This document shows positions 26,761-35,243 of a DNA stretch of 64,000 nucleotides, piece by piece. Numbering within the stretch: the first letter of the stretch is position 1; the number at the start of each line of letters is the position of its first letter. A program made the position numbers and the translations under genes. This stretch comes from Candidatus Obscuribacterales bacterium (lineage in GTDB: Bacteria > Cyanobacteriota > Vampirovibrionia > Obscuribacterales > Obscuribacteraceae), in NCBI GenBank assembly GCA_020054205.1, contig JAGVLS010000026.1, positions 1-64,000 on the forward strand, given 5' to 3'. The notes beneath the pieces were generated by a model. That model saw only the letters and a program-made list of their open reading frames with translations. It searched no databases and was not told the DNA's origin.

Positions 26761-27067
26761 TCATAAGTCGAAAAGAAAAGAAAGCAAATCGGTAAAAATT
26801 CATGTTGGGTCTGATAATGTATTTCGAGATATTGGTTTTACCAAACAAGAAGCGGAATATTTGTTAATAAAAAGCACACTTATGATCACTCTTGAGCAAA
26901 TCATAAAGAAACGTGGATGGACACAAGCAGAGGCAGCACAAAAGCTGGGACTTGTTCAACCAAGAGTCTCAGAGTTGAAATCTGGTCGTATGGATCGCTT
27001 TAGTATTGACACACTAATAAAATATTTGATTATGCTTGGAAAAAAAGTAGAAGTAATAATACAATAG
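26735..27067 (+). CDS. XRE/HigA-like helix-turn-helix antitoxin
   Basis: A 110-aa protein starting at the ATG at 26,735, which has AGGAGA 5 nt upstream. A TTG five codons earlier is the only alternative. The first ~25 residues are basic and disordered. The C-terminal HTH of the XRE type (about 50-105) contains IIKKRGWTQAEAAQKLGLVQ and RVSELKSGRMDRFSIDTLIK, the pattern of HigA-type antitoxins paired with Gp49/HigB toxins. Its start lies within the toxin remnant's C-terminal codons, as in intact pairs. With the toxin decayed it is an orphan. It probably represses the palindromic promoter upstream. Confidence 0.9.
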   Translation: MPKLKSSSSHKSKRKESKSVKIHVGSDNVFRDIGFTKQEAEYLLIKSTLMITLEQIIKKRGWTQAEAAQKLGLVQPRVSELKSGRMDRFSIDTLIKYLIMLGKKVEVIIQ

Positions 27068-27153
27068 TCCTAAGTTCTTTAAATTTGTGTGTAGTGACTA
27101 AAACTCGTGAACGCATCACAGCGCAATTTCTGATATTGATAGCTTAAAAAATG

Positions 27154-28236
27154 TTATTGTGATGATTGACTTAAGGAACGGAACTCTCTTAATGCTTCTT
27201 GTGCTTGCGGACTATTTTCTCTTTGCTGGCTACGTAATAACGAAAAATAGCTTGCTAACATAACTTTCAGCATGGCATCTTTGCTGGCAACGGCTTGTTG
27301 TATTTGAGTTGGGTCTATGATTTTATGAACATTATCCCCAAATTGATGCCATAAATCTATGGCTTCTTTTAAGTGTTTTTCTGCATTTTGAGCGTCTTTG
27401 TCACCAGCAGCATCAGCCCGGAACATTTCTGCCCGTCCTAAGCTGCCATATAACAAAGCTTTAGGCGCTATATATCGAATGTTATTTTCATTTTCAACTA
27501 GACCCGCAGCTTCAGACAATGTATCAATGGCTGTTTGCATTTGGGCTCGATAAGCTGCTTTACCAGCTGGTGTTTTTACATCATTGCTGGTGGCAATACC
27601 AACCAAATTATCGCTTTTATTACGCATTACATCAGCAATCTCAAATGGCTGTCTGTTTTCATTTTTAGCTCTATCTATAATTTCACTAAAAACTGTATCT
27701 GCTTCACGGCGTTCATTTAGAACGTCTTGTTTGCTTTGATTAGGCTTTGGTTGAACAAGTAGTTCAGCGTATCCGTTCATCATATCAGTGAGAGTGCGTT
27801 GGGCTGTTACTTTATCTTCCGGCAAATCCGTGGTTTTTTTCAAAATATCTATGGAAGCTTTTAAATCTTTCATGCCATTTTTTATATCACCGGTGGCTAC
27901 CTCTAGCGAAGAAATACTATATAGAAGCTCGCCATGTGCCCAAGTATTTCCTTTACCGGCTTTGGTATTCTCTTGCGCTTCTATGCGCAACTCAGCAAGA
28001 CGTTCTTTTCTAAGTTCTGTAAATTCGTCATTTGGGGCACTGTCTGGAGCTTGAGCGAGAAGCATATTCTCAAATTTTTCAGCATTTTTGTTTTGTCCAG
28101 CTATGGATAGCTTAAATGCCTCAGCGCTAAAAAGATTGTCGGCATTCTCTTCTTTAGCAACAGGACTATCTTCAGGACTAAATACTTTTAAATCGTTGAT
28201 ATCTGAATTGTTATTGCTGGTTGCATCGAGCGCCAT
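27154..28236 (-). CDS. Helical, TPR-like protein of unknown function
   Basis: No family recognised. The 360-aa protein has no signal peptide. Its first ~60 residues are acidic and polar, and the rest is all-helical with TPR/SEL-like spacing (for example GELLYSISSLEVATGDIKNG near 102-121 and AEMFRADAAGDKDAQNAEKH near 273-292). It lies 97 nt upstream of the rmuC stop and has a GGAGAGG site just before its ATG. The acidic leader resembles that of the coiled-coil protein at 5,271-6,374. It may be a cytosolic scaffold. Confidence 0.75.
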   Translation of the reverse strand: MALDATSNNNSDINDLKVFSPEDSPVAKEENADNLFSAEAFKLSIAGQNKNAEKFENMLLAQAPDSAPNDEFTELRKERLAELRIEAQENTKAGKGNTWAHGELLYSISSLEVATGDIKNGMKDLKASIDILKKTTDLPEDKVTAQRTLTDMMNGYAELLVQPKPNQSKQDVLNERREADTVFSEIIDRAKNENRQPFEIADVMRNKSDNLVGIATSNDVKTPAGKAAYRAQMQTAIDTLSEAAGLVENENNIRYIAPKALLYGSLGRAEMFRADAAGDKDAQNAEKHLKEAIDLWHQFGDNVHKIIDPTQIQQAVASKDAMLKVMLASYFSLLRSQQRENSPQAQEALREFRSLSQSSQ

Positions 28237-28333
28237 TATTCAACCTCTCCTTTTACTAAATCGGAGAAATCATAATTGGTAGCCATTAACCAGTCCATAG
28301 TGCAATTACGTAAAACAAGGCAATTAATTTGGT

Positions 28334-29800
28334 CTATGAATTAAGCTTATGAGAATCAACTCTTTCAGATAATCCTGAATCGCTCACCAGTTCAGGAGAT
28401 TGGAGCATTTTAGGAGTCATATCAATTGTTTCTACTAAAGCAATTTCTTTATTATCTGTGGCTCCTAATTCCTTAAATCTGCGGGTGGTTACCAGCACGC
28501 GCGATTCTAATGAGCTGGATGCTTTATTAAAAGCATCAACAGTTTTTTCAATACCTTTTTTCAAATCACCAAAATGATCTGCCAATATGCGAATGCGTTC
28601 GTATAAAGCTTTACCTAAATTACTTATTTGTTGAGCATTTTCAGCTAACTTTTCTTGCTTCCAGCCAAAAGCAACTGCTCTTAAAAGTCCAATTAAACTG
28701 GTTGGAGTAGCAATTAAGACCTTTTGTTCAATACCAATTTCTAAAAGTTGCGGGTCTTGTTCAAGGGCTGCATTATAAAAAGTTTCGCCAGGTAAAAACA
28801 TCACTACAAAATCAGGCGTATTATCAAATTGTTCCCAATAAGCTTTTTTACCTAATTGCGATAAATGTTCTCGTATTTGTCGAGCATGATTTTGCAAACA
28901 TTGCTTAGCTTGATTTGGATCATTTGTTTCCAAACTATCAAGATAGGCTTGTAGAGGGACTTTTGAATCGACAACAATTATTTTGTTGTTTGGCAAACGA
29001 ATAATCATATCAGGACGCAAAATATTGCCGCTTTCTTTATCTACAGTATGTTGTTGCTCTGTAAAATCGCAATAATTGAGCATGCCAGCCATTTCAACCA
29101 CACGTTTTAATTGCAATTCTCCCCATCTGCCCCGTACAACTGGTGCTTTTAGGGCGCTCACTAAATTATGTGTTTCTTGTTTTAGATTCGTTTGTGTTTC
29201 TGCTAAAGATTTTACTTGTGTAGTTAGTGATGTATAAGCTTCTATGCGGCTTTTTTCAATTTCACTAATTTTATTATCGACAGATGATAAAGAGTCTTTT
29301 AATGGCTTGACCAATTCATCAATAGATTTTTGGCGTGTTTCTAAATCATTTCTAGCTGAGTCTTGGAATTTTTCTAGACTTGCCTTTGCTAAGTCTAGAA
29401 ATTGTTGATTGTTATCTTTAAGTGCATCAGCCGACAAAGATTTGAAAACATCCAGTAATTTTTTTTCTGCATCTTGCAAAAGAGTAATTTTTTCTACACT
29501 TATTTGTTTTTCTTTTCCAAGTAATGCTGTTAATTCAGCAACTTTACTTGCTGAATTACTCAAGTCGGTATTTAATTGCGAATAAGACTTTTTTAGATCT
29601 TCAGAAAATACCTTCAATTCATTTATGTGTGTTTCTTTGGCTTGCAGTCTTTCTTCGAGAGAGGATTTAACTGCCTTCAATTCACCTTGGGCAAGGGCAT
29701 TTGTTTCTTTCAGCTTTGCCTGCATAAATAACCACATGCCTAAAGCACCGAGTGCTAATGAAGAAGCTGAAAATCCAATAATATATATGTCGTTATTCAT
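28334..29800 (-). CDS. rmuC: DNA recombination protein RmuC
   Basis: The 488-aa protein has one N-terminal membrane span (about 6-27), a long coiled coil (about 30-200) and the RmuC nuclease-like domain (PF02646). The domain includes VRGRWGELQLKRVVEMAGM near 226-244, the acidic/lysine motif RPDMIIRLPNNKIIVVDSKV, and FLPGETFYNAALEQDP. RmuC limits rearrangements between inverted repeats; the fold relates to restriction-enzyme nucleases. The domain order and length are typical. The gene is divergent from the 11-repeat TPR gene. Confidence 0.93.
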   Translation of the reverse strand: MNNDIYIIGFSASSLALGALGMWLFMQAKLKETNALAQGELKAVKSSLEERLQAKETHINELKVFSEDLKKSYSQLNTDLSNSASKVAELTALLGKEKQISVEKITLLQDAEKKLLDVFKSLSADALKDNNQQFLDLAKASLEKFQDSARNDLETRQKSIDELVKPLKDSLSSVDNKISEIEKSRIEAYTSLTTQVKSLAETQTNLKQETHNLVSALKAPVVRGRWGELQLKRVVEMAGMLNYCDFTEQQHTVDKESGNILRPDMIIRLPNNKIIVVDSKVPLQAYLDSLETNDPNQAKQCLQNHARQIREHLSQLGKKAYWEQFDNTPDFVVMFLPGETFYNAALEQDPQLLEIGIEQKVLIATPTSLIGLLRAVAFGWKQEKLAENAQQISNLGKALYERIRILADHFGDLKKGIEKTVDAFNKASSSLESRVLVTTRRFKELGATDNKEIALVETIDMTPKMLQSPELVSDSGLSERVDSHKLNS

Positions 29801-30026
29801 GATGCTAAGGGCTCAAAAACTAGGAGAATCAATAATTATAGTAGTGTTGCCCTTAACTAGCTTATACAAAATAATTTATCAACAATACGCCGCATTGCCT
29901 TTGTATAGAGAGTAGATATATTAACTTGGCCTTTTTATAGCCCAAAATACAAACTGAAAATAGTTTACAGATGAAGTATTATTCTTGGCTAGTGATTTAT
30001 TGGTTGAAATTTGAGGTTAGATTTCG

Positions 30027-31310
30027 ATGTACATTATTACCTGTATGTTCAATTTTGTACTGCTACTTTTCAGTATTACCAGCTTAGCTGCCTATGGTCT
30101 TATTAATAACCCAGAACAATATCAAAAGCAAATAGATGATAGTAATAAGTCAATTGAGTTAAATGCAAACAATGCAGAAGCTTACTATAAACGGGCTATA
30201 GGATATTATCATCTAGCAGAATATGAAAATGCAATAAATGATTTCACTAAAGCAATAGAATTAAATCCTGAGTATGCAAGTGCTTATTACAATCGAGGCT
30301 TGGCTTATGGCAATGTAGGTGAATACCAAAAAGAGATAAATGATTATAGTAAAGCTATTGAATTAGATCCAAAAGATGTTGATGCTTATATTAATCGTGG
30401 AGCTATCTATGGCAGACTAGGTGAGTATCAAAAAGAAATAGATGACTGTACTAAAGTGCTTGAGCTAAATTTAGCCTGTATAGATGCTTATTATAATCGT
30501 GGTTTAGCCTATCAAAGGCTAAAAGATTATCAAAAGGCTATAGATGATTACTCAAAGGCTATAGAACTTTATCCTAAAGATAATAAGGACAACAAAATTT
30601 ATTGCAATCGTGGAGCAGCATATCGTGACTTAGGGCAATATCAAAAAGCAATAGATGATCTAACGAAAGCAATTGAACTAGATCCAAATGATGGAAAAAT
30701 TTATTGCAATCGCGGATTGACGTATCAATATTTAGGTGAATATCAAAAGGCTATAGCTGATTTTGATAAGGCAATAGAATTTCATCCTCACGATATAAAT
30801 TGTTATCACAACAGGGGAGTAACATATAGAAAGCTAGGGCAATCTCACAAAGCAATAGAAAATTATACGAAAGCAATTGAATTGGAGCCAAAATTTGTTG
30901 CAGCCTATGTCAGCCGAGGAGCGGCATATGATGATTTAGGTGAATATCAAAAAGCAATAAATGATTACACCAATGCAATTAAACTCGATGATAAAGATCC
31001 TACCGCTTATAATAATCGTGGATTAGCGTATCGTAGTTTAGGTGAATATCAAAAAGCAATTGCTGATTATACTAAAGCCCTTGAGCTGAATCCAAAATTG
31101 CCAAAGGTTTATAATAGTCGTGCCTCAGCATATGGTAATTTAGGTGAATATCAAAAGGCAATAAATGATTGCAATAAAGCTATTGAGCTAGAGCCAAAAT
31201 ATGGCGAAGCTTACCACAATCGCAGTCTGGCATATAAATATTTAGGTAAATCTGCACAAGCTGCAAAAGATAGAGAACAAGCAAAGAGACTTGGTTATAC
31301 ACCAAATTAA
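30027..31310 (+). CDS. TPR protein with 11 tandem repeats
   Basis: The 427-aa protein has a hydrophobic N-terminal segment (about 5-25; signal peptide or anchor) followed by eleven consecutive 34-residue TPR units with the consensus AYYNRGLAYxxLGEYQKAI and DYTKAIELNP. Unit 5 carries a 3-residue insertion. The repeats are similar at DNA level (TTAGGTGAATATCAAAA recurs), suggesting recent unit duplication. It probably forms a superhelical peptide-binding scaffold outside the cytosol. GAGGT lies 10-15 nt before the ATG. The closing segment KSAQAAKDREQAKRLGY resembles the end of the rhomboid-TPR protein. Confidence 0.92.
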   Translation: MYIITCMFNFVLLLFSITSLAAYGLINNPEQYQKQIDDSNKSIELNANNAEAYYKRAIGYYHLAEYENAINDFTKAIELNPEYASAYYNRGLAYGNVGEYQKEINDYSKAIELDPKDVDAYINRGAIYGRLGEYQKEIDDCTKVLELNLACIDAYYNRGLAYQRLKDYQKAIDDYSKAIELYPKDNKDNKIYCNRGAAYRDLGQYQKAIDDLTKAIELDPNDGKIYCNRGLTYQYLGEYQKAIADFDKAIEFHPHDINCYHNRGVTYRKLGQSHKAIENYTKAIELEPKFVAAYVSRGAAYDDLGEYQKAINDYTNAIKLDDKDPTAYNNRGLAYRSLGEYQKAIADYTKALELNPKLPKVYNSRASAYGNLGEYQKAINDCNKAIELEPKYGEAYHNRSLAYKYLGKSAQAAKDREQAKRLGYTPN

Positions 31311-31344
31311 TAAATCAAATCTTAGCTGTCTTAGCTAGGACAAA

Positions 31345-31797
31345 TTATTTTTCAGAAGTATCTTTTGTTCTACTGTGAGTCAGTATAAGTTTCAGCATAT
31401 TGTTTAATATAGTCATTTCTCGCTCTCTGTGCATGATGAAGTCTCGATATAATGATTCAAACCTTGCTAATTTTTTATTTTCTGAGAGATGAGATAAGCC
31501 TGCTGTAGTTTGTCGTTTATTTATCTGTAGTGATGAGGATTCAGCTATATGTGGTGTAGTAGCAGATCTCCATTTAAGATCATTTTTCTGCTCAAGATAT
31601 TCTAAAACCCACTTTCTCACCATCGCTCCCATTGGCATTTGGTTTGCGGTAGCAGCTTCTACCAATCTTTCAAAGTCAGCTTGATCAACTCTAAATTGAA
31701 CAATTTCTGTTTTTGCCATTTCGGAACGTGCATAAGACCTCAGCTCTTTCATTGCTTTATTTATATGGGTTGGGCGCTTTACTCTTTTGTTGGACAT
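31345..31797 (-). CDS. Ribbon-helix-helix protein, candidate BrnA-like antitoxin
   Basis: The 150-aa protein has a basic N-terminus and a ribbon-helix-helix-like segment at about 31-70: EIVQFRVDQADFERLVEAA (beta strand plus helix A) then PMGAMVRKWVLEYLEQ (helix B). The C-terminal ~70 residues are polar with a final helix. It starts 2 nt after the candidate toxin stop, giving the toxin-first order of BrnT/BrnA modules. It probably binds the repeats in the promoter at 32,093-32,130 and neutralises the toxin, which is inference from context. Confidence 0.75.
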   Translation of the reverse strand: MSNKRVKRPTHINKAMKELRSYARSEMAKTEIVQFRVDQADFERLVEAATANQMPMGAMVRKWVLEYLEQKNDLKWRSATTPHIAESSSLQINKRQTTAGLSHLSENKKLARFESLYRDFIMHREREMTILNNMLKLILTHSRTKDTSEK

Positions 31798-31799
31798 TC

Positions 31800-32075
31800 T
31801 TATTTCCTCTTGCTGTATAACAATCTGTATTGTTTCGTTGCCTGCATTCCATGAAAAATATGTATGTGAAATATAATTTTGTTATGTTCGAAGAATTCTA
31901 CCCCTACTTCACATAATTTGGCATTCTTGGTATAGCCAACTACCATAATACGGTAATTACCATCACGACTGAGCTCTAATTCAAACTCTTCGGCAGTATT
32001 GCTATTTTCATCAAGGATTTGTAGGCATTCACTTTCAGTTATTTTTAGATCAGGATAGTTAAAAGTTATACGCAT
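31800..32075 (-). CDS. BrnT-like toxin candidate
   Basis: A 91-aa protein with predominantly beta character and a BrnT-like C-terminal half: GNYRIMVVGYTKNAKLCEVG (54-73) then IIFHIHIFHGMQATKQYR, resembling the VxGxTxxGRLLxVxxxxxxxxxIRIISARxATxxERxxY pattern of BrnT RNase toxins. The match is to the pattern, not to strict catalytic residues. It is translated directly upstream of a ribbon-helix-helix gene from a strong promoter. If a toxin, it is probably an mRNA endonuclease. Confidence 0.62.
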   Translation of the reverse strand: MRITFNYPDLKITESECLQILDENSNTAEEFELELSRDGNYRIMVVGYTKNAKLCEVGVEFFEHNKIIFHIHIFHGMQATKQYRLLYSKRK

Positions 32076-32092
32076 CTATTGTGCCTCGCTGC

Positions 32093-32130
32093 GTATGACT
32101 AATTGTATGACAAAAAATCATACATGTCAA
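32093..32130 (-). promoter_or_regulatory. Promoter and operator of the BrnT/BrnA-like pair
   Basis: On the minus strand a consensus promoter TTGACA (32,125-32,130), 17 nt spacer, TACAAT (32,102-32,107) lies 27 nt before the toxin ATG. An inverted repeat TGTATGA-caaaaaa-TCATACA (32,104-32,124) fills the spacer. GTATGAC also recurs as a direct repeat at 32,093-32,099 and 32,105-32,111, a 12-bp period typical of ribbon-helix-helix operators. Confidence 0.75.
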
Positions 32131-32246
32131 GCCTTCAAAACAATTTGCTCTGGAGAGAAATCATATTCGCTACTAAGAGAAAACTTGGTGATGCCGCTGG
32201 TGCAGACTGGCGGCAAGGAACTCGATGGCTGGGCTTCATTTAAAAT

Positions 32247-32744
32247 TTAAATTTTGGCTTCAGCTTTTTTCTTAGCAATTGTTTTGGCAATAAGTGCATC
32301 TAGCGATATTGGTCCAGGACCAAAACAAAAAACAATAATTGCTGTGAGTAAGAAGAAAAATGGATCGGCTTGTAAAAACGGATCTTGATCTTTGAAAAAA
32401 TTGAATACAGTCTCGCGATCAGCCTCAACACTTAAATAAGCTACTGTCATATTACCCGCTAATAAAAATGCAATAGGGCGAGATGCTAGACCTAATATCA
32501 GTAAGATGCCACCCGTGCACTCTAGTCCACCAACAAACCAGGCATTCATATCAGGAAAAGGAATGTTTAAACTAGCAAAAAATTCAACTATATCCTTATG
32601 ATTTAAAAGTTTACCTTTGCCGGTAACAAAAAATTGCCAGCCCCAATTTAAACGAAAAAACAAGAGAAATAAAGGCTGGCATAAATTGCCAATTTTAATT
32701 AACCATGAATAACACAAAGAAATTAACTGTACTATTTGATTCAT
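32247..32744 (-). CDS. DoxX-family membrane protein
   Basis: A 165-aa four-helix membrane protein of the DoxX family (PF07681), with LFFRLNWGWQFFVTGKGKLLN at about 28-48 and FPDMNAWFVGGLECTGGILLILGL in the second and third helices. DoxX-like proteins are linked to thiol and redox homeostasis and sometimes act with reductases. The start overlaps the msrB stop (ATGA-type, 4 nt), making it the last gene of the lpdA-msrA-msrB-doxX run, which fits a redox-repair role. Confidence 0.88.
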   Translation of the reverse strand: MNQIVQLISLCYSWLIKIGNLCQPLFLLFFRLNWGWQFFVTGKGKLLNHKDIVEFFASLNIPFPDMNAWFVGGLECTGGILLILGLASRPIAFLLAGNMTVAYLSVEADRETVFNFFKDQDPFLQADPFFFLLTAIIVFCFGPGPISLDALIAKTIAKKKAEAKI

Positions 32745-33244
32745 TTTTTCTTTACTGTCCCTTCTTTTTTGAAGTCTAAGGAAGCTGAGTTAATGCAATA
32801 TCTTTGTCCCGTGGAAGTAGGCCCGTCATTAAATAAATGTCCTAAATGAGCACCACAATTTTTGCAAATTACTTCGTTTCTTTCCATACTGTAAGAACTA
32901 TCAGTGCGTGTTTTTACTGAATTGTCCATGGCTTTATCAAAGCTTGGCCAACCAGTATGAGAATCAAATTTACTTTTTGAATCAAATAATACAATGCCAC
33001 AATTGCTACATTTATATGTCCCGTTTTCATGATTGTTCCAATATTTGCCGGTAAATGGAGCTTCTGTAGCACTACAACGGGTTATTTGATAAACCTGAGG
33101 AGATAATTTGTTTTTCCAATAAGTATTTGGTTGTGATATCAAATCAGGAATTGGAGTTTTTTCATTGGTGTTATTTTCTTTAGCTTGTGCTAAGGGCAAA
33201 TTGAAAATAAGCATCGTTATTATGGCAATTAGCTTTATTGGCAT
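32741..33244 (-). CDS. msrB: Peptide-methionine (R)-S-oxide reductase, exported
   Basis: Repairs methionine-R-sulfoxide in proteins. The 167 residues begin with a signal peptide (about 21 aa, ending AQA-K). The MsrB fold has zinc cysteines Cys79/Cys82 (CSNC) and Cys127/Cys130 (CKNC), catalytic Cys150 in RYCINSASLDF, and Cys57 in TRCSATE as likely resolving cysteine. The start overlaps the msrA 3' end by 10 nt. The export signal places it outside the cytosol, where it would need electrons from a DsbD-like system; a DsbD is encoded at 57,947. Confidence 0.96.
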   Translation of the reverse strand: MPIKLIAIITMLIFNLPLAQAKENNTNEKTPIPDLISQPNTYWKNKLSPQVYQITRCSATEAPFTGKYWNNHENGTYKCSNCGIVLFDSKSKFDSHTGWPSFDKAMDNSVKTRTDSSYSMERNEVICKNCGAHLGHLFNDGPTSTGQRYCINSASLDFKKEGTVKKK

Positions 33245-33762
33245 ACAGCACCATGCTTTAAGTAATAATCTTGATGATATTCTTCAGCATCATAAAATGG
33301 TTTTGCTGGCTCAATTATAGTAACAATTGGGCTTTTAAAGTGATGCTCTTTTGTCAGCTTTTCTTTATATGCTAATGCTTCTTGTCTTTGTTTTTCATTT
33401 GTATAAAAAATGGCAGATCTATACTGATTGCCAATATCTGGACCTTGTCTATTTAAAGTAGCGGGATTGTGATTGGCAAAAAATACTTCTAATAATTTTT
33501 GATAAGTGACCTTCTTTGGATCATATTCAACAAGTACAGTTTCTGCATGTCCTGTTTTGTCAGAACAAACTTGCTCATATGTAGGCTTTGCCATGGTCCC
33601 GCCACTATAACCAACTTTTGTTGTAATGACGCCAGGGACTTTGCTGAATATGTATTGAACTTTCCAAAAACAACCAGCAGCAAAAAAAGCTTTATCGCTT
33701 GCTAAAGCAGCATTGGTTGAAATGATAAACAAAATTGAAAAAACAAATATCAGTTTTTTCAT
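33235..33762 (-). CDS. msrA: Peptide-methionine (S)-S-oxide reductase, exported
   Basis: Reduces methionine-S-sulfoxide. The 175-aa protein has a signal peptide (about 21 aa, cleavage near ALA-S), catalytic Cys31 in GCFWKVQ, GYSGGTMAKPTYEQVCS near 53-69, and the conserved YHQDYYLKHG close to the C-terminus with Cys174 as possible resolving cysteine. It begins 2 nt after the lpdA stop and overlaps msrB, so both stereoisomers are repaired by co-made exported enzymes. Confidence 0.96.
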   Translation of the reverse strand: MKKLIFVFSILFIISTNAALASDKAFFAAGCFWKVQYIFSKVPGVITTKVGYSGGTMAKPTYEQVCSDKTGHAETVLVEYDPKKVTYQKLLEVFFANHNPATLNRQGPDIGNQYRSAIFYTNEKQRQEALAYKEKLTKEHHFKSPIVTIIEPAKPFYDAEEYHQDYYLKHGAVCQ

Positions 33763-33764
33763 AT

Positions 33765-35213
33765 TTATTTAACCGAAGATTTTTCTAGCTCATTGCTTTT
33801 TTTTTGCCGCTCTAGCCTACTTAAAGCAGCATGAGCAGCTTCATTTATCGTCTCAGATAATGTTGGGTGTGGGTGAATGGTAACAGCTAAGTCTTCTAAA
33901 ACCGCTCCCATTTCAATGGCAAGTACTGCCTCTGCAATTAATTCTCCAGCGCGGGCTCCGGCTAAACCTACTCCTAATACTTGTGTGGTTTCTGGATCAA
34001 ATAATATTTTTGTTTGACCACTTGGCTCACCTAATGTATGAGCGCGTCCTGAAGCTGACCACGGAAACTTTGCTGTTGCTACTTCGCGTCCTTGTGCTTT
34101 TGCTTCATTTTCAGTTAATCCGCACCAAGCAATCTCTGGTTGAGTAAACACAATTGCTGGAATAGCGCGATTATCAAAAACCGATTTTTTGCCAGCAATA
34201 ACTTCAGCAGCTACTTGTCCTTGACGAATTGCCCGATGTGCTAATTGTGGTTGCCCGGAGACATCGCCAATGGCAAATATTCTTTTATCGGTAGTTCTAC
34301 ACTGTTCGTCAATAACTACAAATCCTTGTTCATTAATTTGTACTTGTGTTTTTTCCAATCCCATATCATTGGAATTTGGTTTGCGTCCAATTGAAACCAA
34401 AACTTTATCTACAGTAATGTCTTTAGGAGCATCTTTGCCTTCTAGAGTAACTTTTACTCCTTTTCCCGTATCTTCTAGCTTAGTTACTTTTGTATCTAAA
34501 TAAATGTTTTTAAAAATTTTAGTTAAATGAGTAGCTAGTGGACGAACTAAATCTCTATCTACTCCTGGCAAAAGTCCATCAGTCATTTCTACTACTGTTA
34601 TTTCTGACCCTAGTCCAGCATATACTTGTCCCATTTCCAGTCCAATATAACCACCACCTATTACCAGTAGTTTGGCTGGAATATCTTTAATAGATAAAGC
34701 ATCGCTTGAGTCCATAACTTTAGAGCTGCCAATATCAAATGTTTTCAGCATGACTGGGCGCGAGCCGGAAGCTAAAATGGCATGTTTAAATTTAAATCTA
34801 ATTGCTGACTCGCCAGCAATATCAACTCTTACATTGCGAGAGTCTTGAAAAAGTGCTGTCCCGTACACAATATCAACGCCAGCACTTTTACACTTCGAAG
34901 CAATGCCTTGAGCTAATTTATCTGTGACGCTATCTTTCCATTTTCTAAGTTCGTCTAAATTTATTTTGGGTTTATCAAAATGCAAACCAAAATTCGCTGC
35001 TAGTTTTGTTTCAGCAATAATTTCAGCGGTATGTAAAAGAGCTTTAGAAGGAATGCAACCTACTCTCAAGCACACACCACCTAATTTATCTGCTGTTTCT
35101 ACAAGTGTTGTTTTTATCCCTAGCTCAGCTGCTCGCAAAGCTGCCGTATAACCACCAGGTCCGCCACCAATTACAATCAGGTCAACATCTTGTACCATTT
35201 CACCGACAACCAT
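33765..35213 (-). CDS. lpdA: Dihydrolipoamide dehydrogenase (E3)
   Basis: Flavoprotein that reoxidises dihydrolipoyl groups of 2-oxo acid dehydrogenase E2 with NAD+. The 482 residues have the FAD-binding VIGGGPGGYTAALRAAE at 14-30, the redox disulfide Cys48/Cys53 in GGVCLRVGCIPSK, the NAD-binding VIGGGYIGLEMGQVYAGLG and the C-terminal His-Glu pair in HPHPTLSETINEAAH. GGAGGT lies 6 nt before the ATG at 35,213. It follows pdhC by 30 nt, and is transcribed into msrA with 2 nt between, an unusual coupling of E3 to methionine repair. Confidence 0.96.
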   Translation of the reverse strand: MVVGEMVQDVDLIVIGGGPGGYTAALRAAELGIKTTLVETADKLGGVCLRVGCIPSKALLHTAEIIAETKLAANFGLHFDKPKINLDELRKWKDSVTDKLAQGIASKCKSAGVDIVYGTALFQDSRNVRVDIAGESAIRFKFKHAILASGSRPVMLKTFDIGSSKVMDSSDALSIKDIPAKLLVIGGGYIGLEMGQVYAGLGSEITVVEMTDGLLPGVDRDLVRPLATHLTKIFKNIYLDTKVTKLEDTGKGVKVTLEGKDAPKDITVDKVLVSIGRKPNSNDMGLEKTQVQINEQGFVVIDEQCRTTDKRIFAIGDVSGQPQLAHRAIRQGQVAAEVIAGKKSVFDNRAIPAIVFTQPEIAWCGLTENEAKAQGREVATAKFPWSASGRAHTLGEPSGQTKILFDPETTQVLGVGLAGARAGELIAEAVLAIEMGAVLEDLAVTIHPHPTLSETINEAAHAALSRLERQKKSNELEKSSVK

Positions 35214-35243
35214 AATTAACCTCCAATTGTAATTATCAAAAAA

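Noticed and set aside
30100..31290. Tandem DNA repeats resembling a CRISPR-like or satellite array
   Set aside because: The ~102-bp periodicity is coding: eleven 34-residue TPR units in one frame, with degenerate third positions.
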